DNA of 64,000 nt from Ypsolopha sequella (lineage: Eukaryota; Arthropoda; Insecta; Lepidoptera; Ypsolophidae): the NCBI GenBank assembly GCA_934047225.1, contig OW203992.1, positions 13,877,501 through 13,941,500 of the forward strand, in the 5' to 3' direction. Below, one piece after another: positions 25,601-35,800 of this stretch (the stretch's first letter is position 1; the number at the start of each line of letters is the position of its first letter). The translations under genes were made by a program, and so were the position numbers. The notes beneath the pieces were generated by a model. It was not told the DNA's origin and made no database searches. It was given only the letters and a program-made list of their open reading frames with translations.

Positions 25601-28435
25601 ACAGGAAAGGCTGCAGGTTAGCCAACCATTATAAATAAATTAAAAAAAATAATAATAATAAAGCCCTAGGGCAAAATAATCGACTTTTTCCTGGGTTTTG
25701 ATGCATAAAAAGTAGGCCTTTACGAGCACATGCATTGAAAAAGACTTTAAATAGTTTTCGCTTGGGCGCCGCTTTAACTATTAACGCCCTGGCGTCAGTG
25801 GCAGATTAGCAGTCTTGGCCGCCCTAGGCCATGTAGTACCAGCTGCCCCTTTCTTAGCTCCCATCATTTAGGTAATACATATGAATTTACTTGTCAACTT
25901 TTATCGAAATATATTCCGAAATGTAATTATGCTTATGTCGTATATAGAATAGGCATGTATTTAACGCGGCGACAAATTAATCTGAATTAGGGATTTTAAA
26001 AAAATTAAAGCCGGTAGCAAAAATAATAGGTTGGCAGCTACATTGAAGGATAATTTTAAGTAGAAAGTAGCAGCTTTATAATCAGGTATAGGCTTTGTTT
26101 TAACTTAAACTGGCATAGATTTTTTGTTTTGGTAACTGAATTTATTATTAAGCGAACATTTGACGACGGATAAAAAGTAGAAAACAGGCTTTCTTAAATT
26201 ATACAATGAGGTTGTATATAAAGTTAACTGAGATGTGAAGAAAATATGACCATGGTCATGAAAAACATACTTTGTGCGACATTTTTAGAGCTCTGAATAA
26301 AACAAATAGTGACATGCAAAAAAAATAGTTTGTCTATAGTTTTATTTCTTGACTTTTCTTTTTCTTACAATATCGAAACAGTAAAAGGCATAAAAGTAGA
26401 ATAATTGGAAGGACTCTTATATACGTATATGTACCTATGTATAAGTTTAGGGGGGGCGATGGGGGGGGGGGAGGGGGGTATAAGCCCCCCCTAAGGGGAG
26501 GGGTACCGGAAATCAATAGTTGCTTTTTTATAAATTTTTTTCAAAGTTAAAAGGTTATTTTATGTTTTATGTAGGATAAAATAACTCGAATATTAAGTAT
26601 ACGTATAGTGGGAGGGGGATCACTGGGGAGAGGGTGTAATGAAACTAGTTTCTTGAAAAAAAAAAAAAACTGAACATAACCTAACTTTAAAGACCCAATA
26701 TGACTTCTGCAATTGCTTCGGCGTTGCGGAAAGTGCAGCCCCTTCGCCCTTGTGTAACAAAGCACAGTCACCCATGCTCACCTTCGCAGCTTCGGCTTGT
26801 TGGTCGCCTTCGGCGACCAGCCTCAGCCGCTACGGCTCGCTCGGGTGCCTATGCCTTGTTACAGCAGGCGAGGGCTGCCCTTCCTCCACGCCTACGGCTT
26901 TTTATATACATTCTAGGGGTAGTACCCACAAGACTGTATAGAGTCGGGGTGCTCTGATTCGGTTTTGGAACTTATTCAACCTATTTTTTGCATGGAGTCG
27001 GGTGCTCTGATTCAAATCACGAAGAAAACAAAATGTCTGCGCGCTTGTCGCCGTTTTCATTCAATTATGATTCTACAAACAAAAATACTGAAATCCTAAT
27101 ACTTAATTATAGTACCCGTTTTAATTTTTACAGCTGCTTGCAAATCGCAGCCCGAATGTGTATTTTTATATGCAAGCCTATAGTTGCCTATAATAGAATG
27201 TTTGCTATCCCACTGTTAAAATTAGTCGCCATGTCATTATTTATAGTACCTCGCCTATGATTTTATTGGCCCTGTTTAATATGTTTGCTACCTTAAAGTA
27301 GCAGCCATTATTTAGTTTTTATAAATCCCCGCATTATAAAGCTCATCTAATATAATTATTGCTAAAATATTTAATTGCTGCCAAGTTATTTTTTAGAAAC
27401 AAAATAGTTAGTCGCCCTTTAAGTTGTTAGTTGCTTCGAAAATAATTTGCCTATAGAATACAAGTCACATGGGTATCAAATTGTAATTAAAATATATAGT
27501 TTGGCTATATTTACTTGCATCTTTTTCGAGAAATCCAAAAATAATGTTTGTTCCCCTCATTTCTCAAAAACTGGTGGACCGAAAAATATGCCAAAAATCA
27601 TGTTAATATGTGTTTACGTAAAGATTACAGGAAACATATAGTGGTTGAGAAATACACAAAAACAAAATTAAAATTATTGGAACGTGAGTTTGACCGGTTT
27701 TTTATATCTCATTATTCTAAGAAATTGTCTTCTAAGTCAGTACAACACACCTTTTGTAATGCTTTGGCCTTTTCTTTGATTTCTGACACGCTAAGTTTCG
27801 TCAGGTTAATAATAAAGTAATAGTTACTTTGGGTTTTTCTTTGGATAATTTCTTGTTATCGTCAGTGTATTTTTTGCCACGATTGGCCGCCCCTAATATC
27901 TGGGCGCCCTAGGCCCGGGCCTACTGGGCCTTAGGGCAAATCCGCCACTGCCTGGTGTGTTTCATGAGGTTTGGTTTTTGTAGAAAATCTTTACAGATAG
28001 ATGGCAGCTCTGACTTTCCATTTCTATTAATTCCTCCGAAGCCTTTTATATCGATACCTCGAAATTAGGAAAAAACTGACTCCGTGTAGCCATGAATATA
28101 AATTGTATAGAAAACTTACCAAAATCAGCTTGAGTAAAGAATGTATCAAATTGAGCTTCTTTACTCTTTACCCAACCGCGATGATCTCCAGGGCAGTGAG
28201 GTCTTACATGATAGGAATTTGACTTGTTACAGTCTCTTTCGTAGCCCCAGCATGCTTTTTTACCAACAAATCCCTTGAAAGGACACTTCGGGTCTTCTAA
28301 ACATGAACTTGCAAACGTAGGAAACTTATTGAAAAAGTATGGAATATGCTCAGGAGGTAAGTTTACATCGTAGATATCGAAAGTATTACTAGATAAAAAC
28401 GAAAAATGTAGCAAAATCACAAGATATTTCCACAT
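13626..28435 (-). CDS. Eogt: EGF domain-specific O-GlcNAc transferase, 8 exons, 521 aa
   Basis: EOGT is a GT61-family enzyme that transfers GlcNAc from UDP-GlcNAc to Ser/Thr of folded EGF repeats (Notch, Dumpy and similar proteins) in the ER lumen. Exons in transcript order: 28120-28435, 24681-24771, 24405-24505, 23184-23360, 21683-21957, 16108-16442, 15769-15871, 13626-13793. All junctions have GT/AG sites and keep frame. The N-terminus is a hydrophobic signal peptide ([16 protein letters not shown]). The body carries family motifs: [54 protein letters not shown] and, at residues 411-419, GMHGAGLTH. The protein ends in HEEL, a KDEL-like ER-retrieval signal. Human EOGT is about 527 aa, so this looks complete. 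The introns hold an intact Copia element, a 2.2 kb hAT, a large foldback element and a LINE tail. The upstream region is shared with divergent Dp. Confidence 0.95.
13860..14700. other. Eogt last intron, low-complexity stretch
   Basis: This part of the intron between the last two Eogt exons has short AAATAG repeats (about 13896-13913) and a TG/GAATG-rich stretch (about 14160-14340). I see no gene. Confidence 0.5.
15190..15733 (+). mobile_element. 5'-truncated non-LTR retrotransposon 3' end
   Basis: A short frame (15200-15472) encodes the C-terminal tail of a LINE reverse-transcriptase protein, with [40 protein letters not shown] and SAKEMFAEA. This is the segment usually found just before the 3' UTR of insect LINEs. 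The copy ends in an (AAATG)n tail at about 15711-15730, a normal LINE terminus. It is inserted antisense to Eogt in its last-but-one intron region. Confidence 0.8.
17176..17405 (-). repeat. Copia 3' LTR (230 bp)
   Basis: Identical over its full length to 21385-21614. On the minus strand it carries an AATAAA that can serve as a poly(A) signal. It is preceded on the plus strand by the duplication TATTG. Confidence 0.95.
17534..21319 (-). CDS. Copia gag-pol polyprotein, 1261 aa
   Basis: One open frame encodes the whole retroelement polyprotein. In order it contains a gag region; a CCHC zinc knuckle ([14 protein letters not shown], residues 207-220) followed by an Arg/Gly-rich stretch; aspartic protease (DSACTEH, Asp 279); and integrase, with a HHCC zinc site (residues about 409-435) and catalytic Asp 463, Asp 526 and Glu 562. 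Then come reverse transcriptase, with the [10 protein letters not shown] active site, and RNase H with [13 protein letters not shown]. The order PR-IN-RT-RH is diagnostic of Copia (Pseudoviridae). No stop or frameshift interrupts it and all catalytic motifs are present, so it is probably functional. A Glu/Lys-rich linker with a short ISDKEQ repeat separates integrase from RT. Start chosen at [11 protein letters not shown], just inside the primer-binding site. Confidence 0.95.
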   Translation of the reverse strand: MASLQVQFPQLKTPGEFNNWKFRVKTLLEKNDVLEAVEQQGDVKKESNIEWKMNDATARNIIVQCLPDRYLEIIKGGKTAAGMFKLLEEHFERKSVLNKLHLRRKLINLKCTSSLEDHFLIFEKLVTELEASGSKIESLDKICYLLSSLPEEYEQVITSIETMSTEKEISVDFVKVRLLDAEIKLNEKQGRNEYADNEAFSANTIKCYRCGKPGHKSFECRAGRGHGRIRRGFRGRGRGRISEDSAAARVSDENSDELAFISCVEAHASVNSEMQLVVDSACTEHLVKEEFEGFMTDITIMDTPTRIYVANGQCIYTSKKGKIRLNINGTDIRFEALIVKNLTYNLLSVKKIVETGHKVNFDNSIVKIFNKKAQVVGKLNDKLYCIRGKVCNDSADDEQCNIVSEDLWHRRLGHLHRKGLQIMKLPVGRKVCPECMEAKSTRLPFKSVEGPRSRDVAELLHSDIAGPVRPATNEGEIYYQTVIDDYSHFCEVYLLKNKSEATGNLLSYINKIETETGKKVKRIRSDNGGEYTCKKMKDFCKNKGIQLETTIPHTPQQNGVSERMNRTLYNKARTILNESNLPKQLWGEAIKCAVYQLNRCPSAAIHNKIPTDIRLGKTDLTKLKIFGARGWMVNVPKQDKLSNRAKEVRMVGYAKNGYRLWDPVNNKILISRDVRFDENNIRYKIKEEKVERKYYEEKFDEEMQESIKESKEIMTEEQRQEQDTEEISDKEQEISDKEQKTTKSGRIVKTPNHLQDYETEFETNIVYCLCMGDPQNYDEAIKSEEDWRVAIGKELDAHEKQGTWKVTDLPKGKKAIDTKWVFRTKSDGSKKARLVAKGYQEETYTNVYSPVARMPTIRMLLSHSLQENLTVRQLDVPTAFLNGKLNMDVYIKPPQGVSIKEGKVLKLERALYGLKEAPRCWNERFHKYIVSMGFVQSQYDFCLYKKDNVWLLIFVDDILVSGNSSDIIQKLKTEFQVKDMGEIKEYLGIEIERKENRLEIHQGKIIKKVLQRFNMENCKGSKTPMEVNFTVNENEEVIQVPYRELVGCLLYISTTSRPDITFATVFLSRYLDKPTQQLWTAAKRILRYLRETIKKTLIYTKVDGEKDIHAYSDADWASDKHDRKSVSGSAIFYCQNLISWTSKKQNVVALSTAESEYVASAVTVSELLYLKGLLYDFGCVNSKIYLFLDNQSAICMIESYENSKRSKHIDIKAHFVKDVVNKKLITLSYVPTHENIADIMTKSLVPLKHNYFVDKLGIKIN
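21371..21384 (-). other. Copia primer-binding site
   Basis: On the minus strand GGTTATGGGCCTAG directly follows the 5' LTR. It resembles the known Copia primer site that pairs with an internal part of initiator tRNA-Met. Confidence 0.75.
21385..21614 (-). repeat. Copia 5' LTR (230 bp)
   Basis: Identical to 17176-17405. It is followed on the plus strand by the target duplication TATTG (21615-21619). Confidence 0.95.
22048..22290. repeat. Foldback element with B-box-like arms
   Basis: Nested inverted repeats. The outer arms are AGTGGTTCCCTTTTGCT and its complement near 22271-22288. The inner arms run from TAATCTGGATATGAGG to CCTCATATCCAGATTA. Within the arms is GGTTCAAATCCCGGTTC, resembling a tRNA B box. 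A related sequence (TCCCGGCTCTGAGCTCCTCA) occurs at about 54300-54330, also between short inverted repeats. Confidence 0.75.
22296..22765. repeat. Interspersed repeat of the 'ccggccaagtgcgagtc / gttccgtaccc' type
   Basis: Starts with AACCGGCCACGTGCGAGTC and ends near GGACTCCGTTTTGTCCTTTGGGTATGAAACCCT, with a diverged interior. Several copies are in this window (see 42603-42897 for the cleanest). I recall this family as common in lepidopteran genomes. Confidence 0.65.
23470..24124. mobile_element. 0.65-kb foldback DNA element
   Basis: Long inverted repeat. The left end AAATGGAAATCTGTGGTTTG pairs with the right end CAAACCACAGATTTCCATTT, and pairing continues through most of the element (for example TCTTCTGTGGCACTAC against GTAGTGCCACAGAAGA). 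A motif like TTCAATGTGTTT / TATTTATTCAATG with GGAGACCC-GTG neighbours occurs five times. No coding capacity. It lies in the Eogt intron upstream of exon 4 in transcript order. Confidence 0.85.
24309..24360. repeat. Short tandem duplication
   Basis: Two exact neighbouring copies of a 25-bp unit containing CTTCATATGCCAAACAACAC, in the Eogt intron downstream of exon 3 (transcript sense). Confidence 0.8.
25362..25490. repeat. Foldback repeat with 'cgagcgtagcgagtg' core
   Basis: The left arm (GGGCGAAAAGGAATAAATTAC...TTTAAAACA) pairs with the right arm (TGTTTTAAACGTAACC...TAATTTATTGCTTTTACGCCC) around CGAGCGTAGCGAG. Confidence 0.7.
25796..27950. mobile_element. Non-autonomous hAT-type DNA transposon, 2.15 kb
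   Basis: The left end CAGTGGCAGATTAGCAG and the right end (reverse complement CAGTGGCGGATTTGCCC) are imperfect terminal inverted repeats, and both continue into a GGCCGCCCTAGGCC/GGGCGCCCTAGGCCC block. An 8-bp duplication flanks the element with one mismatch (CCTGGCGT at 25788-25795, CCTGGTGT at 27951-27958). CAGTGGCGG ends plus an 8-bp duplication are typical of hAT elements. No transposase frame remains. A GC-rich island (26700-26960) and a fragment similar to 55960-56070 lie inside. It is located in Eogt intron 1. Confidence 0.85.
26700..26960. other. GC-rich island inside the hAT element
   Basis: About 200 bases of GC-rich DNA amid AT-rich surroundings, with hairpin-forming segments such as GGTCGCCTTCGGCGACC and repeated CTTCGGC/CTACGGC. 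Both strands have short open frames, which I judge to be a by-product of base composition. Origin unknown. Confidence 0.6.
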
Positions 28436-28879
28436 TGTCGTAAATAGTCGAAAATAATACAAAAATAAAGGGTATGTACCACGCGCGCACGATACCCGTT
28501 GGCAAAAAATAAATAAATTGACTACGTTCCTAATTTTCCTAAACACCGGGGTAAATGTAAGGTTTACTTTACTTCGTAAATGTGAACGAGATACGTACGA
28601 CTGAGACGGAATCTATTCAAAAATCGTTTTGGAACGGCCACTTTGTAGACTTTCCCCACGATATTTGACGTTTGTTGAGGGTCATGACAGATCGGATCGA
28701 TAAATATGAATACAGATGAGTAGACACACAGAGACAGACCACTTTTTTATAAGTAATCACACATCACAATCAGTATAATGTCTAAAATTCTCAAGTGACG
28801 TCATATCAGACAATTCTTTAAAAAATAATGGTTAATTTATATAAAAAACTTTATAATATATATAATCGGGTCTACCGAG

Positions 28880-28882
<3 letters not shown>

Positions 28883-28915
<33 letters not shown>
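28883..28915. repeat. (TA)n microsatellite
   Basis: About 16 TA units in the intergenic region between the divergent Eogt and Dp genes. Confidence 0.95.
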
Positions 28916-28917
<2 letters not shown>

Positions 28918-29413
28918 AAAATCGGGTCTATATATATTATAATGTGTACAAAACGCGAGAGTTTAAAGTTATAAAAAACTTTGTCCTAAAATGATGCATA
29001 TTCTCGGAAAAAAAAATTTGAAATTAAGCTATTCGAATTATGCGAGCTTGAAATTTTGATAGTTAATTTTATGTTAATTTAAAACCGACATTTTGCTATT
29101 TTTTCCGGAATCCGTCCTTCTCACACTGTGTTGTTTTCCGCATAGAGTAACGGTGACTTTTGCAAGCGTGACATATCCTCTTCATTCATGTTGCCCGCGC
29201 GAGCTAGGGTCACAGCCACCATAACGTAAATCTTATCACGAACCCGCTACGATCAACTGGCAAACCCCTGGGGGTTCGCGTACCCCACTTTGAGAAACAC
29301 TAATTTTAAGCTTCTTGAGAGCCGTGATCGTCGTCTGACGAACAATCTGAACGTAGCCCTGGCGCTGAATCTGAAATGAACCCAATTTAAATTCAAGTAG
29401 ATGGCGCTGCTTG

Positions 29414-29422
29414 TTTCGCGCC
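29414..29422 (+). promoter_or_regulatory. E2F-like site upstream of Dp
   Basis: TTTCGCGCC fits the E2F/DP consensus TTTSSCGC. It lies about 385 bases before the Dp start codon, in the shared upstream region with Eogt. The motif is short, so chance is possible. Confidence 0.35.
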
Positions 29423-29762
29423 TTTTCCGGAAATAAATCTATGGTTTTAACCACGTGAGCTGCATCATCCAATCAGCGTCCGATCAGCTGGTAATTTTTA
29501 GACCCGCCATCTGACTGTTTCCGTTGATGTAGTTTCTGCTGCATATTTCTTTTGTATCATGATTTGCAACTGTAATAAAGTGTTATAATTAACATATCTA
29601 CACAAAAGATATTAAGGAATGTTATAGTTGTTTTAGAGAATATCTGTGGTAACATTATTTTAACCTTAAAACGTGTCCCAAAATATAAAATATGTCGCCA
29701 TTTTGACCATTAGTTTTGTTTGGTCTTCGTTTTTAGTATCACACGTTATAGAATCAACGTAA

Positions 29763-29816
29763 ATGGATGTGTTATATGGTTACAAGGGATACGGAAAATA
29801 TGTCTCAGAAAAATAG
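29763..29816 (+). other. Upstream ORF overlapping the Dp start
   Basis: An ATG in good context (AAATGG) opens a 17-codon frame that ends at TAG 29814-29816, past the Dp ATG (29800) in another frame. If included in the mRNA, ribosomes using it would bypass the Dp start. The transcription start is unknown. Confidence 0.45.
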
Positions 29817-32800
29817 TACATTAAACTTTGTTATTCATGACGCCAACGGTAAGTATCGCGACGTAGTAGCGTAGTAATGCTTGTCCTTCGTTCGTCATCG
29901 GTTCAGTTGCGCTTTACTTTTCAGTTTGATCATATTCCTAAATATTTTCTGATCCTTAAAAGTGTTCTTTCGCTTCCTCGTTATTCACTTTTTACACCAA
30001 AATTATAGAAAATGTATTACACCCCTTAAAGTTACATTGTTGACCGGTTTATCCGGGGTGTTTGTTGATGTCGCTACTCGCTTCATAATATGAACATTTT
30101 CCCTAAGCTTATACCTTTTAATTACTTCCCTATCAGTTATCACACTCCTAAATTTCCAGGCCAACCACGAATGGTTAAAGTAGTACACAGTACAAAAAAT
30201 CAGCAGCAAATTGCTCTCAAGCTTAAGCCAAGAAAGATAATTAGGCTGCCTGCAGTCTCTGAAGAAGGGAACAACCAAGTCAGCCAGGTAAAACATGATG
30301 TATTTTTTTTTAGTTCCACTTATGGAAATTCTGCTTACTTCCTACCCTGGCCTTGTAAGCTTCAGTTAAAGTCACTGGTTGCAATGTAGATCATTATGTT
30401 GCAATTAGAGCATATTTCAACCATATTATGCTGTTATTCTGATATAGACAGTAATTATTTATGTTCCTGGATAGTTTTTGTTACAAAATACTTTTCTGAA
30501 ATGAAATTTAGCAAATTGCATTTCACACATTTTTGCAGCGTAAGTGACCTGTTTTCTTATTTGTTTTATATTAAAACAACAATACATATAATATTGTTCA
30601 AGTGGAAACACAGCTTATGTTATCAAGTTACAGATTGTTAAAACAAAATTGACAATACATTAAGTTTTCATTCATCATTTTTGGTATTACAGAAAACAAT
30701 AGTTATTACAAATTCTGAATGGCTAGAAGTGTTGTCTCAACAGCACAGGGCTTGTGTGACATAGTATATGCGACAAATGTGAATGTGTGCATGAAGGCAC
30801 TGCACATGGTCACAGATATAATGTACTGGGGCTTGGAGCTTGTTCGGGGTGGATGGTTTATTGTCAAGCTTGTTGCTTGATGATTATGACGATTATTTTA
30901 CTATTACTTGCGTTCTTGTTTGTTTGTTGGCTAACCTACACATTGTGACGACTTTGGTTAACAGATTTGGATATTACTCTCCCTGAAAAGTTTCATAAAA
31001 TCACATAGCGGATTGTAAATGATCTGCAAGCCGAAACTAACAAAAAAAAACAAGAATGTCAATAAGGTTGACGTTTTTGCTTGACGCCTTAGAAAATGTC
31101 TAGATTATATATGCACATCATTTCTAAGGTGACAAACAAATTAGACCTTATTGAGAATTTACAGACCCTTTGTTTTCTTAATTTGGTGTACTCAGCAAAT
31201 GATTTGCAAGCCTAATTGAACTAAATACAAGAATGTCTATTAGGTCGAAATTTTCTTGACAGTTTAAAAAATGGTCTAGATCATATGTACATAATTTCTA
31301 AGGTGTAAAATGAATTTCGATCTCATTGACTACCCTTTTAGCTAATGATCTTGAAGCTGAATGTAAGCAAAGAATATGAATATCAATAAAGTTGAAATTT
31401 GTTTGACACCATAGAAATGATGTGTAGATGATCTAGATACCTAGTTACTTTTAGTAATCTAGATAGTTTGCAGTTGCATCCGACCAGTGAGCCGATAGGA
31501 ACATTTAGCGTGATTCAATGCACCTTGCAACGGACCATATGACCCAATAAGAATAACCCGCATCAATGATATGTATTCTGATTACCATATTTTATTTATG
31601 TAAAGCATTTAGCCGATATGGTTACGGTAACGCTACATGACTTTATTAAAATCATGAATTGATTTAAATTTTTAGGGTTCCATACCTAGAAATGAAAAAA
31701 AAACCTTATTTGATTACTTTGTTGTTCGTCCATCTGTTTGTCTGTCAAGACACTTTTGCTTGGGCCCCATATGAAATATCAAGTTGAATCTGGTACCTCC
31801 TACAGAAGTCTACGGCCCCATGGTGCTGTAAAAAAATCAGGCTTCTTACTCAATGCGAAAAAAGTTTTTGCACTTTACTTACATGATCAATTTCATACAA
31901 ATTTGTTCACCTTGATTTGCTTCCAGTTGAAATTTCGTTTACTGATAGGTCTTATAGCACACACATCGGGAAAAATCTCAAAATTACAAATATTTAGTTA
32001 TTTAGGAAATTATCATGACATACTTAATTAGAATGTTCAGATACATGTCATAGTTTAATAATAGACCGTAAGTGTCAAGTTAAATTGGTCCTTCATAACT
32101 GCAAGTGGAATTATTTACCTTAATGTTTTTATGGTTCCATACCCGTATTGTTTGGTGGTACGGAACCCTAGTTGAGGTGTAGATATGAGGGCGTTATGGG
32201 AAAAAGGTCTTGGATAATTTTTGCTTGGACGCCGCGCTGCCCCGGGTCTTATTGTCGATAAGAGGGCACAGAGAAAAAAATACTGAAAATTTTAGTAACA
32301 TTTAATTTTATTCACTTTTTTAATGTTTTCTTGTTACGATCGTTTAGGGTTTTTTTAGGCATCGATTAAAGTCTTATGCATTTTCTTCATACGACTTACT
32401 TTTTTTTAGATATAAGCCCTGAAATATATTGTTTTGTTATATCTCGGTAAAAAGTAGTCGTACGGAAAAAAGCCACGACAAAAAAAAAATTACGACAAAA
32501 AGCAACTTCATACAATGCAATAATAAAATTTAAAAAAATCGTAAACCCTCTGCCCTCTTAGGTACAATAGCACCGTAAACTGGGACCGAAATTTTCCAAT
32601 GAATTTTTTAATTTTCGTATATTGATATTTTTATTTACGAACCTTCTTGTCTTGGTATTTTCCTTGCCATTATTTTAAGTCGTATAAGATTTTCTTATGT
32701 TCTCGAGATATAAATCATACAAATGTTTTTTTTTTCTTTTTATTATATATTAGTCGTATGAAAAAAATCACATGACTTAAATTAACAAGATAGAGCATCT

Positions 32801-35800
32801 CTCCTAGCGATGCATGAATAAAAGTAGCAATATATAAAAAAAAAGCATTCATCTGGAAAATTCAAATTTTTTGTTTCATATTTTGATATTTTTCCATGCT
32901 TATTGTATAAATTTTGTTTCCCTTATAATATTTGTTTTTTTTTTATTTTTGCTCCTGACTTACTGTTTTTGTATTATAAGCCCTTAAAAATTTTCTTTCG
33001 ATATATCTCGATAAAAAGTAGTCGTACAGAAAAATGTCACAACATAAAATTAGGACAAAAAGCAGCTCAATACGATGCGTAAATAAACAAAAAGTTTTTT
33101 TTTTTCTTCGAAAATTCGTCAGCCCTTGCCCCCTTACGTACGGACGCCAGCATGACAGACTCCCTATTGACTGTCCCAATTGCGGCGTCATTGTTGTAAC
33201 AATCACTTACAAATAGGGAGCTTCAACTGCAGGTGACTGTACAATAGCACAAACTGGGACTTTGAAATTTTCACGATAAAACAACCTTTTTTTTATTCTG
33301 CTTATTTTTATTTGTGCATCTCTTGGTGGTTCTTTTTGTCGACGTTTTATGTTATGTGTCTATTTTTATAAATGACTAATGTATACCGAGATATACTAAA
33401 TAGATTTTTTTTTATGAGTTACATCTCTTGTGATATAAAGACATTGACATAAAATGATAAATTAAAAAACAAAAAACAAATATTGTAAAGAAACTTTCAG
33501 TCAAAAAAAAAAACCTGTATCTAAGGGGAACGGGGGGGGAGGCGAAAAGTGATTCCCCGAAATAGTTGAAAAAAAGAAAGCAAATTATATAATAACACAA
33601 GTTTTAGGTAGGTGCATTTGTTGCGTTATGAATGTAGCCATATATTATACACACACACGCAACGCAACGCGTCAACAGAGCGTCTGACAGAGAGCAATAT
33701 TCCGACCAATTTTGCAGTTCACGTCGAATCATAGCTGCGAGCATTTTGCGCCGCACTCTTAAGTCATCATTCATCAACCTAAATCAGTGTATTTGTGCTT
33801 AGAATCCACCTAAATGTGTTCTAGGTACAGTGCGCGCCAATCTTAACATAGCGATATCTGGTTATCAAAAAGGATAAATAAATGAAATCATTCTTTTTTT
33901 TTATCTAGATAACGCATTGACTCATCTATGTAAACGGAGTAAGAAAGATAGAGCAGTATGAAATTGATCAAATCAATTGATGTAATTATAATTAATAATA
34001 AGAGATTAAGATAATCAGAAATCTTGATTCTAATGCTGCATCATGTCGGCCAAAATTAGGTTACTTAAATCAAACAAGATATTCATGATTTTTCAGTTAG
34101 CAAACAATTTTTTTTAATTCATTCTGCTCAGACCAAGATATAATTATGAGTTTATATTTTTTAAGGACATATTTGAATAGGTACGCATAACCATTTTATT
34201 TTAAGTAAAAAAGATTTTTTACGTCTTAATACCCTGAGGTGTACTTACTGTATTCATGATATTTTTTTCTAGGCGCAGCCAGTCTACAGAACTGTAAAAT
34301 TAAGTGGCATTAAATGTACATCCAGTAAGTATTTTCTTTATTATCTAGATGTAATTATCTTTGCACCCTAGTAAAAAGAATCCCACCAAAAACATTTCAT
34401 GTAAAGGTTGCAAAGACTCATAATCTCATAACACTTTCACTGTTAAAAGGTTACGAGATCTCATGTAGAGCCAAGCCCCTAACTCTAAAAGGCCTAAATC
34501 AAATTTGTTTGTTGTTTGTGTGCAAATACTAGACTGCATACCAAATTTCAGCTTTCTAGGACTTCAGGAAGTATCCTAGAGGTTTTGATGATCATGAGTG
34601 AGTCAGTCAGTGAATCATTGACAAAATCTACGTATTTTAGGTATTAATAAAATCCAAAGTATAAAAGTTAGACAAATGAAACTTAGCATATTACATTAGT
34701 CTGCTAGCCATGTCTTATCCTGAAAATTTGAGCTCTCTCGTGTTATCCAGGCCAAAGCTATGAGGGTCCGAAAATACGACGAAACGCTATGTAGTGCCCT
34801 GTTTCCTTTGGCTCGTGATGGCCAGATGGCAAGAGTATAATTTTTTTTTTGGTCCTTAATTTCCTGCTTTGATAGAAAGTAATAAGCTCAACACCATACT
34901 TCTGGCATTCTCTGGATAATCTCATAAAGTTTTATATCATTATTCAACTAATCTTTATTAATCAAATAAATGCATTGCTCTTCATTAATAATTCATTTAT
35001 TCATGAAGAAGTTTTTATTATATTCATTTCAGTTATTGAAACAATCATTCAACATGCCCCACAGCTGAACATATTATGTCTACTAGGAAATGGTATCTTT
35101 TTTATTATTCTGCTAATGAAAGTAATATTCTGTAACCTTTTCAGAGCTTGTGCAACTGCCTCTTGATACAATCGCCAATATACAGAAGATCACACCAAAA
35201 ACTGAACCAGTGGACGTACCCATAGAGACTGAAGAAATTAGGGTATGTTATAAATTATGTACATACTTTTTATTACCATAAGTAATCAAAAACTCATTGT
35301 GTGTATGCCACTGTATAAGTTGTCTATATGAAATGCAATGTCCCATTTTCTGTGTTGGTATGATTATTGGCTTATGATGCAGTTTTCACTGTTATGTTTA
35401 TTGAGAAGTGGTTATGAGTAGAGTATGTATGACTTAAGGGAGCTCTACAGTAACCATTTTAGTAAATTAAGTTGGAGAACAATTCCACCAAAAACATTTC
35501 ATGTAAAATACTTTTTGACCAAGATGTAGAGTTTGTAGAGTTGGGGGCTTGGCTCTACATGTGATCTGATAACTTTTTAACGGTGAAATGCGTTACTATA
35601 TGAGCTTATGAGTCTTGTCTGAAATTTCATTTCTTTTTGTGAGGAAAGATTGTATACAAACTTGGACTCCCCTTTATAAGTGGTTGGAGGTTGAAAGTTA
35701 TAAATTTAGAATTTTTTACACAACTGCCCCCAAAAAAGGAGTGTTTTGAGGGTTTATGTATTTTTCTTTATTCCATCATATCTTTTGAACGCTTTAACTA

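Noticed and set aside
26700..26957. Protein-coding gene in the GC-rich block
   Set aside because: Open frames exist on several frames because GC-rich DNA has few stops. None shows a domain, and the block lies in a transposon.
29230..29310. Promoter element conserved at Dp
   Set aside because: The GGCAAACCCCTGGGGGTTCG and TACCCCACTTTGAGAAACAC text looks like the end of a dispersed transposon repeat rather than a regulatory site.
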